Made by a program: the position numbers and the translations under genes. This document shows positions 1 through 6,828 of a DNA stretch of 7,290 bases, piece after piece. The stretch comes from an uncultured Eubacteriales bacterium (GTDB taxonomy: Bacteria; Bacillota; Clostridia; Oscillospirales; Oscillospiraceae): assembly GCA_900313295.1 (NCBI GenBank), contig OMQS01000191.1:1-7290 (forward strand). Reading direction: 5' to 3'. Below the pieces are notes generated by a model, which saw only the letters and a program-made list of their open reading frames with translations, did no database searches and was not told the DNA's origin. Numbering within the stretch: the stretch's first letter is position 1; the number at the start of each line of letters is the position of its first letter.

Positions 1-522
1 ATCACCATCGACTCCGCTACCCTGATGAACAAGGGGCTGGAGATCATCGAGGCCATGCGGCTGTATGGGCTGCCCCTTGCGCAGGTGGAGGCGGTGATCC
101 ACCGCCAGAGCATCGTGCATTCTCTGGTGGAGTTTCGGGACGGCGCCATGCTGGCGCAGCTGGGCACGCCGGACATGAAGCTGCCCATCCGCTACGCCCT
201 GACCTATCCCTACCGGACGCAGACGCCGGATAGGACACTGGATCTGCTCTCCTGCGGCGCTCTGACCTTCAGCGCACCGGACGAGGAGGCATTTCCCTGC
301 CTGCGCATCGCCAAGGAGTGCGCCGCTGCCGGCGGCACTGCCTGCGCCATTATGAACGGCGCCAACGAAGTGGCCGTGGCGCAGTTTTTGCGGGGCGAGA
401 TTGGGTTTAACGACATTCCCCGACGGGTGGAGCAGGCACTTTCCCGCGTGGCGGTGAAATATCAGCCGAGCCTGGGGGATATACTGGAGGCAGACCGGTC
501 AGGTCGGGAGGCCGTCCGGTAA
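1..522 (+). CDS. dxr: 1-deoxy-D-xylulose 5-phosphate reductoisomerase, C-terminal part (5' end outside window)
   Basis: This enzyme rearranges and reduces DXP to MEP with NADPH and a divalent metal, the second step of the MEP isoprenoid pathway in the cytoplasm. The window opens inside the catalytic domain. Visible residues 4-14 read DSATLMNKGLE, which aligns with E. coli S222, N227, K228 (substrate binding) and E231 (metal ligand). HRQSIVHS, AQLGTPDMKLPI, SALTF-like GALTFSAPD and MNGANEVAV are further family signatures, followed by the C-terminal helical domain. The 173 residues seen correspond to about E. coli 218 to the end, so the 3' part has normal length. The NADPH-binding N-terminus and the true start lie before base 1; the first ATG seen (25) is internal. 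It ends with TAA 35 nt before the protease gene and is probably co-transcribed with it. No frameshift is seen. Family assignment is very secure. Confidence 0.97.
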   Translation: MTIDSATLMNKGLEIIEAMRLYGLPLAQVEAVIHRQSIVHSLVEFRDGAMLAQLGTPDMKLPIRYALTYPYRTQTPDRTLDLLSCGALTFSAPDEEAFPCLRIAKECAAAGGTACAIMNGANEVAVAQFLRGEIGFNDIPRRVEQALSRVAVKYQPSLGDILEADRSGREAVR

Positions 523-528
523 ATGACG

Positions 529-543
529 GACGCTATAGGCGTC
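529..543 (+). promoter_or_regulatory. Small perfect hairpin between dxr stop and rseP ribosome binding site
   Basis: GACGC (529-533) and GCGTC (539-543) form a perfect 5-bp stem with a 5-nt TATAG loop. The hairpin occupies most of the 35-nt gap and ends 5 nt before the GGAG (549-552) that serves the protease start at 558. No T-run follows, so it is not a terminator. It could limit ribosome access or mark a processing site, but a 5-bp stem can also arise by chance in GC-rich DNA. Confidence 0.25.
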
Positions 544-557
544 GGAATGGAGCGACT

Positions 558-1622
558 ATGTCGACATTTGTCTATATTCTTGTAGCCGTTTTGGTATTCG
601 GCGTACTCATCGCCGTCCATGAATTGGGACATTTTCTGGCGGCAAAAGCCTGCGGCGTTCGGGTGAACGAATTTTCCATCGGCATGGGGCCGGCCATTTT
701 CAAAAAGAAGAAAGGGGATACGCTGTATTCCCTGCGCTGCCTGCCTTTCGGCGGTTTCTGCGCCATGGAAGGGGAGGACGAGGCTTCCACCGATCCGGCG
801 GCACTGGAAAACCAGGGCTTCTGGGCGAAGCTGCTGATCTTTGCGGCGGGAGCGTTCATGAACTTTTTGACGGGGCTTATCATTATTTTCTGCCTTTATG
901 TCGGAGCGAAGGCTTTTACAACGCCGGTGATCAATAGCTTTGCGGACGGCTGCCCCTTGCAGGGGGTGCTGCAGGCGGGAGATGAAATTGCCGCCATCGA
1001 CGGCGAAAAGATCTATGTTTTCAGCGATGTGACCATGCTGCTGAATCTGAATCAGGGGGAGAGCCACGACCTGACCATTATTCGCGGCGGCGAGAAAACA
1101 GAGCTTTCCGGCGTTGCGATGGAGCGGCGGGAATACACCGACCAGAGCGGCAACCAGTATAAGGGCTACGGACTGAATTTCACCGTGGAAAAGGCCACTT
1201 TCGGCAGCCGCCTGCGGGTGAGCCTTGCCAACGCGGCGGACTTTGTGCGCATGGTGCGCCTGTCGCTGCAGATGCTGGTGACGGGGCAGGCCGGTGTCAA
1301 GGACATCAGCGGCCCCGTGGGCATCGTGTCCGTTATCACCGACGTGGGACAGAGCAGCGGCTCCACCTCCGCCGCCGTGCGGAACATTGCGTATCTGGCG
1401 GCTATGATCGCCGTGAATCTGGCGGTGATGAACCTGCTGCCCCTGCCGGCGCTGGACGGCGGGAAAATACTCTTCCTGGTCATCAACGCTCTGAGCATGC
1501 TGGTGATCCGCAAGCGCATCCCACAGAAGTTCGAGAGCTATGTCCATGTGGCCGGCTTTGCGCTGCTGATGCTGCTGATGCTGGCGGTGACATTTCAGGA
1601 TGTCTGGAAAATATTCCAATAA
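558..1622 (+). CDS. rseP: RseP/RasP-type site-2 intramembrane zinc metalloprotease
   Basis: This 354-residue membrane protease of the M50/S2P family cleaves transmembrane segments of anti-sigma factors, leftover signal peptides or similar proteins. Its substrate here is unknown. The first membrane helix (about 4-26) carries the zinc motif H21-E-L-G-H25. PFGGF near residue 63 is the usual loop after it. A second helix (about 90-115) contains GAFMNF with N102. A PDZ-like domain (about 120-205) includes the AGDEIAAIDGE motif. GPVGI at 252-256 is a family signature. The third helix ends in NLLPLPALDGG (292-302), whose D300 is the third zinc ligand. A last helix lies at about 329-349. Length is normal for Firmicute members (B. 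subtilis RasP is also known as YluC). The start is supported by GGAG at 549-552, 5 nt before ATG. Placement next to dxr and ispG is typical of Clostridia. Confidence 0.97.
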   Translation: MSTFVYILVAVLVFGVLIAVHELGHFLAAKACGVRVNEFSIGMGPAIFKKKKGDTLYSLRCLPFGGFCAMEGEDEASTDPAALENQGFWAKLLIFAAGAFMNFLTGLIIIFCLYVGAKAFTTPVINSFADGCPLQGVLQAGDEIAAIDGEKIYVFSDVTMLLNLNQGESHDLTIIRGGEKTELSGVAMERREYTDQSGNQYKGYGLNFTVEKATFGSRLRVSLANAADFVRMVRLSLQMLVTGQAGVKDISGPVGIVSVITDVGQSSGSTSAAVRNIAYLAAMIAVNLAVMNLLPLPALDGGKILFLVINALSMLVIRKRIPQKFESYVHVAGFALLMLLMLAVTFQDVWKIFQ

Positions 1623-1709
1623 CCGGTGAAAAATCCTGTGGAATTTTCTGCCAAATGGATCGCAGTCTGCTGCGCGCATTATTTTACCGCATGGCGAAAA
1701 AATTTCACA

Positions 1710-1749
1710 CTTGCAGCCTGCGGGCGGCAAACTCTGCGAGGTTTTTTTT
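1710..1749 (+). terminator. Possible attenuator or intrinsic terminator in the ispG leader
   Basis: CTTGCAG (1710-1716) can pair with CTGCGAG (1734-1740), giving 7 bp with one G-T wobble. After one G comes a run of eight T (1742-1749), striking in DNA this GC-rich. The 17-nt loop is long and partly able to fold on itself (GCC 1716-1718 with GGC 1726-1728), so the stem is not ideal. Only 40 nt separate the T-run from the ispG start. If it terminates, it would act on transcripts entering ispG-polC from upstream, as an attenuator, rather than simply closing the dxr-rseP unit. No clear -35/-10 pair was found in 1623-1789. This is an inference from sequence. Confidence 0.35.
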
Positions 1750-1770
1750 GATTTGCGTTTTTACGAGGGA

Positions 1771-1778
1771 GAAAGGAG
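1771..1778 (+). promoter_or_regulatory. Ribosome binding site that fixes the ispG start
   Basis: GAAAGGAG matches the 16S anti-Shine-Dalgarno well and ends 11 nt before ATG 1790, slightly long but workable. It decides the start: in-frame ATGs at 1655 and 1691 would add 45 or 33 residues. Neither has a comparable site, and the extra residues resemble no IspG N-terminus. Confidence 0.75.
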
Positions 1779-1789
1779 CGGGCGAGAAT

Positions 1790-2827
1790 ATGAGCAAGCA
1801 AATTCATGTGGGCAGCGTGGCCGTGGGCGGCGGTGCGCCCGTTTCCATACAGTCCATGTGCAGCACCCCCACCCAGGACGTGGAGGCCACCGTTGCCCAA
1901 ATCGAAGCGCTGGAGCAGGCGGGGTGCGAGATCATTCGGGTGGCCGTGCCGGATATGGACGCTGCTAACGCCGTGGGAGCCATTAAGCGGCGCATTCATA
2001 TTCCGCTGGTGTGCGACATTCATTTTGACTATAAGCTGGCGCTGGCCTGCGCAGAGCAGGGGGCGGACAAAATACGCATCAACCCCGGCAACATCGGGGC
2101 AAAAGAGCGGGTGCGCGCCGTGGCGGACGCCTGTCGGGAGCGGGGGATCCCCATCCGCATCGGCGTGAACGGCGGATCGCTGGAAAAGGACCTGCTGGCT
2201 AAGTACGGCGGCGTCACGGCAGAGGCGCTGGTGGAGAGCGCCCTGAGCCATGTGCGGCTATTAAACGACTGCAATTTTGACGACATCTGCCTTTCCGTGA
2301 AATGCTCCAATGTGCCGGTGAATATGCAGGCGTATCGGCTGCTGCATGAGCGGACGGACTATCCGCTGCATCTGGGCGTTACCGAGGCGGGCACGCCCAC
2401 CATGGGCGTTTTGAAGTCCGCCATGGGCATCGGCGGACTTTTGTGTATGGGCATCGGCGACACCGTACGGGTGAGCCTCACGGCAGACCCTGTGGAGGAG
2501 GTGCGGGCGGCTAAGCAAATTTTGTCCGCTGCCGGTGTGCGGCGCTTTGGGCCGAACCTCATTTCCTGTCCCACCTGCGGCCGCACCCGGTACGACATGA
2601 TCCCCATTGCCCGAGAGGTGGAGCGGCGGCTGGAGGACTGCGGAAAAAACATCACCGTGGCGGTGATGGGCTGCGTGGTCAACGGCCCAGGCGAGGCCGC
2701 CGCCGCCGACGTGGGCATTGCCGGCGGAAAGGGCGAGGGGCTGGTGTTCCGGCGGGGCGAGATCCTCTATAAAGTGCCGGAGGACAAGCTGGTGGATGCA
2801 CTGATGGAAGAAATTGAGAAGCTGTAA
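1790..2827 (+). CDS. ispG: 4-hydroxy-3-methylbut-2-enyl diphosphate synthase (MEcPP reductase)
   Basis: IspG (GcpE) is a cytoplasmic [4Fe-4S] enzyme that opens cyclic MEcPP to HMBPP, the next-to-last MEP-pathway step, using flavodoxin or ferredoxin electrons. The protein has 345 residues, normal for the short bacterial form. The N-terminal TIM-barrel part (about 1-245) contains VGGGAPVSIQSM, CDIHFDYKLAL, KIRINPGNIG and LHLGVTEAGT. The C-terminal cluster domain has ISCPTCGR with C260 and C263, then MGCVVNGPGE with C295 and E302. The spacings (3, 32 and 7 residues) equal those of E. coli C270, C273, C305 and E312, so the complete cluster site is present. The start at 1790 follows a strong ribosome binding site and gives the usual short N-terminus; the reading frame stays open upstream to ATG 1655 but that part lacks family similarity. 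It sits 168 nt after the protease gene and 2 nt before polC. Confidence 0.97.
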   Translation: MSKQIHVGSVAVGGGAPVSIQSMCSTPTQDVEATVAQIEALEQAGCEIIRVAVPDMDAANAVGAIKRRIHIPLVCDIHFDYKLALACAEQGADKIRINPGNIGAKERVRAVADACRERGIPIRIGVNGGSLEKDLLAKYGGVTAEALVESALSHVRLLNDCNFDDICLSVKCSNVPVNMQAYRLLHERTDYPLHLGVTEAGTPTMGVLKSAMGIGGLLCMGIGDTVRVSLTADPVEEVRAAKQILSAAGVRRFGPNLISCPTCGRTRYDMIPIAREVERRLEDCGKNITVAVMGCVVNGPGEAAAADVGIAGGKGEGLVFRRGEILYKVPEDKLVDALMEEIEKL

Positions 2828-2829
2828 GT

Positions 2830-5800
2830 ATGAATAAAATCGGTTTTTTAGAATTTTTTGGAAGTTTTCTGCCGCCGCATAATTTGCGGCCGGCGCTGGC
2901 GGACGCCAAGATCGTGGCCGGAGAGCTGGATCGGGAGAGCCGCTCGCTGGAGGCGGAGGTGGAGGTGCGGCAGCCCTTGCCCGACGCCGCCAAAACGGCG
3001 CTGGAGCAGCTTTTGCAGGAGCATTACGGCTTTCGGCAGGTGCGTTTGCGTTTTCTCTCCGCTGTGAAGGAGAAGAGCAGCGAGCAGGTGCTGTTGGGCA
3101 AGGCCATCAAGGGCAGACCCGTTTCCATGGAGGGGCTGAACCCCAAGATGGGCAGCGTTGTGGTGGAGGGCAAGGTGTTTTTTGCCGACTGCCATGAGAC
3201 CCGCCGCCCCGGCGTGTGGGTGCTGACCTTTGACATGACGGACTACAAAAACTCCGTTACCGTCCGCAAGTACATGCAGGCCAAGGAGCTTGGCTCCCTG
3301 CAAAGCACCATTGCCCCCGGCATGTGGCTGCGGGTGCAGGGGTTCATAGAGCTGACCCGCGACGGCAAGGATGTGCAGCTCAGCCCCCAGAATATTGTGA
3401 AAATAGACCACGAGGCACGCAAAGATACGGCCAGAGAGAAGCGGGTGGAGCTGCATCTGCACACCCGTATGTCAAACATGGACGCCCTCACGGATCCCGC
3501 CGCCGTTATCAAGGAGGCCATTTCCTGGGGGCATCCGGCCATTGCCATCACCGACCACGGCGTGGTGCAAGCGTTCCCCGACGCATGGCACACCGCCAAG
3601 GGGAAGATCAAGATCCTCTACGGCGTGGAGGGGTACTATGTGAACAATCTGGACGACCGTGTGGCCGTCCACGGCTCCATGGATCAGGCGTTTGAAGACG
3701 AGATCGTCTGCTTCGACATTGAGACCACGGGGCTTAACGTGATGAAGGAGGCCATCACGGAGATCGGCGCCGTGGTGCTGAAAAACGGGGAAATTACAGA
3801 CCGATTCCAGACCTTTGTGAACCCAAATCGCCGGCTGACACCGGAAATTATCGGCCTCACGGGCATTACCGACGCCATGCTGAAGGACGCCCCGCCCCTC
3901 AAGGAGGCGCTGGAGGGCTTTCTTCGGTTCGTGAACGGCCGGCCGCTGGCGGCGCACAACGCCGAGTTTGACATAGGGTTCATTCGGGAGGGCTGCCGGC
4001 AGACGGGGCTTACCTTTGACCCTACCTATGTGGACTCGCTGATCCTGGCGCAGAATCTGCTGCCGGAGCTGAGCAAGTTCAAGCTGGACGTGGTGGCGGA
4101 GCATCTGGATCTGCCGGCCTTCAACCATCACCGCGCTTCGGACGACGCGGGCGTGGTGGGCTACATGCTCATTCCGTTTTTTGAGAAAATGCGGCGGGAG
4201 CTGGGCATCAGCCGCCTGCAGGAAATAAACGAAAAAATGCTGGAGCTGCGGCCCTTGGGCAATAAGAACCACCGCAGACCCAGGCACATTATTATTTTGG
4301 CGAAAAACAAGCTGGGGCTCAAGCACCTGTATCAGCTGGTGTCGGCCTCCAACCTGAAGTATTTCAAGCGCTTTCCCATCATTCCCAAAACGGAGCTGGC
4401 GGCGCACCGAGAGGGGCTTATTATCGGCTCCGCCTGCGAGGCCGGCGAGCTGTTTCGCGCCGTGGTGGAGCACAAGGATTGGGACGAGCTGAAGCGTATT
4501 GCGTCCTTTTACGACTATCTGGAGATCCAGCCCCTGTGCAACAACGCCTTCATGCTGCGAAGCGGCGAGGCGCGGGACGAGGAGGAGCTGCGGGAGTTCA
4601 ACCGCACCATCGTGCGGCTGGGACGGGAGCTGCATAAGCCCGTCTGCGCCACCGGCGACGTGCACTTCATGGAGCCAGAGGACGAGATTTACCGCCATGT
4701 GCTGCTGGCCAGCAAGAAATTTCCCGATGCGGACAAGAGCCTGCCCATCTACTTCAAGACCACCGACGAGATGCTGGAGGAGTTCTCCTATCTCGGCGAG
4801 GAAACGGCCTACGAGGTGGTGGTGAAAAACCCCCGCATGATCGCCGACATGGTGGAAGAGATCGAGCTGCTGCCGCCGGGGCAGCTGTTCCCGCCGAGGT
4901 TGGAAAACTCCGAGCAGGAGCTGCACGACATGGTGTGGAACAAGTGTCACGAGCTGTACGGCGACGATCCGCCCCAGCTCATTGTGGACCGGCTGAATGT
5001 GGAGCTGGGCGGCATTCTGGGAAAGTACGACGTGGTGTATATGTCGGCGCAGAAGCTGGTGCAGAGGAGCCTGGAAAACGGGTATCTGGTTGGCTCCCGA
5101 GGCTCTGTGGGCTCGTCCTTGGTTGCCTATATGGCGGGCATCACGGAGGTGAACTCCCTGCCGCCCCACTACCGCTGCCCCAAGTGCAGGCACTCGGAAT
5201 TCATCACCGACGGCAGCTACGGCTGCGGCGCGGACATGCCGGATAAAGCTTGCCCCGTGTGCGGCGAAAAGATGGTGAAGGACGGATTTGACATTCCGTT
5301 TGAAACCTTTTTGGGCTACGGCGGCGGCAAGGTGCCGGATATTGACCTGAATTTTTCCGGCGAATATCAGGCGCGCGCCCACCGCCACGCCGTGGAGATG
5401 TTCGGCGAAACGCAGGTGTTCCGCGCCGGCACCATCGGCACGCTGGCGGAGAAGACCGCCTACGGCTTCGTGCGCAAGTATCTGGAGGAGCGGGGCATCA
5501 CCGCCGGAAACGCGGAGATGAACCGCCTGACCCTGGGCTGCGTGGGCGTGCGGCGCACCACCGGCCAGCACCCCGGCGGCCTTGTGGTGGTGCCGGATGA
5601 CATGGACGTGGAGGATTTCACCGCCGTGCAGCATCCGGCGGACGCCGAGGACGCCGAGACCATCACCACCCATTTTGAATACCACTGCATGGAGGATAAT
5701 CTGCTGAAGCTGGATATGCTGGGGCACGATGACCCCACCATGATCCGCATGCTGGAGGATCTCACCGGCGTCAACGCCCGCGCCATCCCGCTGGACGATC

Positions 5801-6777
5801 CGGACACCATGAGCATTTTCGTGTCCTCCAAGGTGCTGGGGTTTGAAAACGACCCGCTGCTGGGGCCTACCGGCGCTGTGGCCATTCCGGAGTTCAACAC
5901 CCGCTTCACCCGCCAGATGCTCATTGACACCCAGCCCAAGGATTTCAACACCCTGGTGCGGCTTTCGGGCTTCTCCCACGGCACGGACGTGTGGCTGGGC
6001 AACGCGCGGGATCTCATCGTGGGCGGCACGGCCTCGGTTCTGCAGACCGTGGGCTGCCGCGATGACATCATGCTCTACCTCATTTCCGTGGGGCTGGATC
6101 CCAAGATGAGCTTCAAGATCATGGAGGCTGTGCGAAAGGGCAAGGTGAAAAAGGGCGGCTTTCAGGAGGGCTGGGTGGAGGCCATGGAGGAGCACGGGGT
6201 ACCGGCGTGGTACATCGAGTCTCTGGCCAAGATCGGCTACCTGTTCCCCAAGGCCCACGCCGTGGCCTATGTGATGATGGCCTTCCGCATCGCGTGGTTC
6301 AAGGTGCACAGGCCGCTGGCCTTCTACGCCACCTTCTTCTCCATCCGCGCCAAGGCCTTTGACGCCGAGTTCTGCTGCGCCGGAAAAGAGGCCGTGGAGC
6401 GGAAGATCCACGAGATCGAGAACAACAAGGACGCCACCGCCGTGGAGCAGAACCTGCTGGTGACGCTGGAGGTGTGCTACGAGTTCTACCTGCGGGGCTT
6501 CCACTTCGACACCATCGACATTTACCGCAGCGACGCCTCCAAGTTCCTCATCACGGAGGGCGGCCTGCTGCCGCCGCTGATCTCCGTTCACGGTCTGGGC
6601 GAGGCCGCCGCCGTGGACACGGTGGAAAAGCGCAAGGGCAAGACCTTCATCTCCGTGGAGGAGTTTTCCATGTGCTGCAACAAGCTCTCCAAGACCCACA
6701 TCGAGCAGCTCAAGGCGTTGGGCGCCTTTGCGGGCATGGCGGACACCAGCCAGGTGAATCTGTTTGACGCATTTTAA
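2830..6777 (+). CDS. polC: DNA polymerase III alpha subunit, PolC (Gram-positive) type
   Basis: PolC is the replicative polymerase of Firmicutes, with built-in 3'-5' proofreading. Domains in order over 1315 residues: a short N-terminal region (1-80); an OB fold (about 90-195); a PHP domain starting HLHT (H209, H211), with D242, H243, E267, H486, C536, D610 and H612 as likely metal ligands; a DEDDh exonuclease inserted in PHP (D296, E298, D381, H434, D439); the polymerase core with GSRGSVGSS (755-763), a zinc finger (C783, C786, C808, C811) and catalytic D837, D839 (PDIDLNFS) and D962 (KLDMLGHDD). The C-terminal QVNLF (1308-1312) is a sliding-clamp binding motif. B. subtilis PolC is about 1437 residues; the deficit is N-terminal. 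The start is forced: an in-frame TGA lies at 2815-2817 and no other Met occurs for about 100 codons. The ribosome binding site is weak and ispG ends 2 nt before, suggesting coupled translation. Confidence 0.98.
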   Translation: MNKIGFLEFFGSFLPPHNLRPALADAKIVAGELDRESRSLEAEVEVRQPLPDAAKTALEQLLQEHYGFRQVRLRFLSAVKEKSSEQVLLGKAIKGRPVSMEGLNPKMGSVVVEGKVFFADCHETRRPGVWVLTFDMTDYKNSVTVRKYMQAKELGSLQSTIAPGMWLRVQGFIELTRDGKDVQLSPQNIVKIDHEARKDTAREKRVELHLHTRMSNMDALTDPAAVIKEAISWGHPAIAITDHGVVQAFPDAWHTAKGKIKILYGVEGYYVNNLDDRVAVHGSMDQAFEDEIVCFDIETTGLNVMKEAITEIGAVVLKNGEITDRFQTFVNPNRRLTPEIIGLTGITDAMLKDAPPLKEALEGFLRFVNGRPLAAHNAEFDIGFIREGCRQTGLTFDPTYVDSLILAQNLLPELSKFKLDVVAEHLDLPAFNHHRASDDAGVVGYMLIPFFEKMRRELGISRLQEINEKMLELRPLGNKNHRRPRHIIILAKNKLGLKHLYQLVSASNLKYFKRFPIIPKTELAAHREGLIIGSACEAGELFRAVVEHKDWDELKRIASFYDYLEIQPLCNNAFMLRSGEARDEEELREFNRTIVRLGRELHKPVCATGDVHFMEPEDEIYRHVLLASKKFPDADKSLPIYFKTTDEMLEEFSYLGEETAYEVVVKNPRMIADMVEEIELLPPGQLFPPRLENSEQELHDMVWNKCHELYGDDPPQLIVDRLNVELGGILGKYDVVYMSAQKLVQRSLENGYLVGSRGSVGSSLVAYMAGITEVNSLPPHYRCPKCRHSEFITDGSYGCGADMPDKACPVCGEKMVKDGFDIPFETFLGYGGGKVPDIDLNFSGEYQARAHRHAVEMFGETQVFRAGTIGTLAEKTAYGFVRKYLEERGITAGNAEMNRLTLGCVGVRRTTGQHPGGLVVVPDDMDVEDFTAVQHPADAEDAETITTHFEYHCMEDNLLKLDMLGHDDPTMIRMLEDLTGVNARAIPLDDPDTMSIFVSSKVLGFENDPLLGPTGAVAIPEFNTRFTRQMLIDTQPKDFNTLVRLSGFSHGTDVWLGNARDLIVGGTASVLQTVGCRDDIMLYLISVGLDPKMSFKIMEAVRKGKVKKGGFQEGWVEAMEEHGVPAWYIESLAKIGYLFPKAHAVAYVMMAFRIAWFKVHRPLAFYATFFSIRAKAFDAEFCCAGKEAVERKIHEIENNKDATAVEQNLLVTLEVCYEFYLRGFHFDTIDIYRSDASKFLITEGGLLPPLISVHGLGEAAAVDTVEKRKGKTFISVEEFSMCCNKLSKTHIEQLKALGAFAGMADTSQVNLFDAF

Positions 6778-6784
6778 GTGAAAA

Positions 6785-6813
6785 AAGGAGCAGTCCTAAG
6801 TGGGCTGCTCCTT
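6785..6813. terminator. Bidirectional intrinsic terminator between convergent genes
   Basis: AAGGAGCAGTCC (6785-6796) pairs with GGGCTGCTCCTT (6802-6813): 12 bp with one G-T wobble and a 5-nt TAAGT loop. It begins 8 nt after the polC stop. Read on the minus strand, the stem is followed directly by a T-run (the complement of A6781-6786), a classic intrinsic terminator for the transporter gene that stops at 6829. Read on the plus strand, the tail (GCTGCGTTCT) is poor in T, so it should stop polC transcripts less efficiently or mainly protect their 3' end. Confidence 0.88.
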
Positions 6814-6828
6814 GCTGCGTTCTATCGG

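Noticed and set aside
523..585. A 20-codon open frame starting directly after the dxr stop (ATG 523)
   Set aside because: It lacks its own ribosome binding site beyond coupling to dxr, overlaps the start of rseP, and its product shows no features. There is nothing to support a real leader peptide.
462..1730. A 422-codon open frame on the minus strand opposite rseP
   Set aside because: It is also in exact codon register with the sense gene, has a low-complexity His/Gln-rich composition and no recognisable domain. It is a shadow of rseP.
1655..1789. N-terminal extension of IspG from ATG 1655 or 1691
   Set aside because: The frame is open, but the extra residues resemble no IspG, the region is richer in A/T runs, and a strong ribosome binding site at 1771-1778 serves ATG 1790.
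1623..1789. A sigma-A promoter for ispG
   Set aside because: TTGCAG at 1711 resembles a -35 box, but no -10-like hexamer lies 16-18 nt after it, and no other convincing pair was found.
3472..6699. A 1075-codon open frame on the minus strand opposite polC
   Set aside because: It is in exact codon register with polC, so it stays open simply because polC there uses no TTA, CTA or TCA codons, as expected for a GC-rich gene. Its His-rich product comes from GTG (Val) codons read backwards as CAC. polC itself has full domain support.
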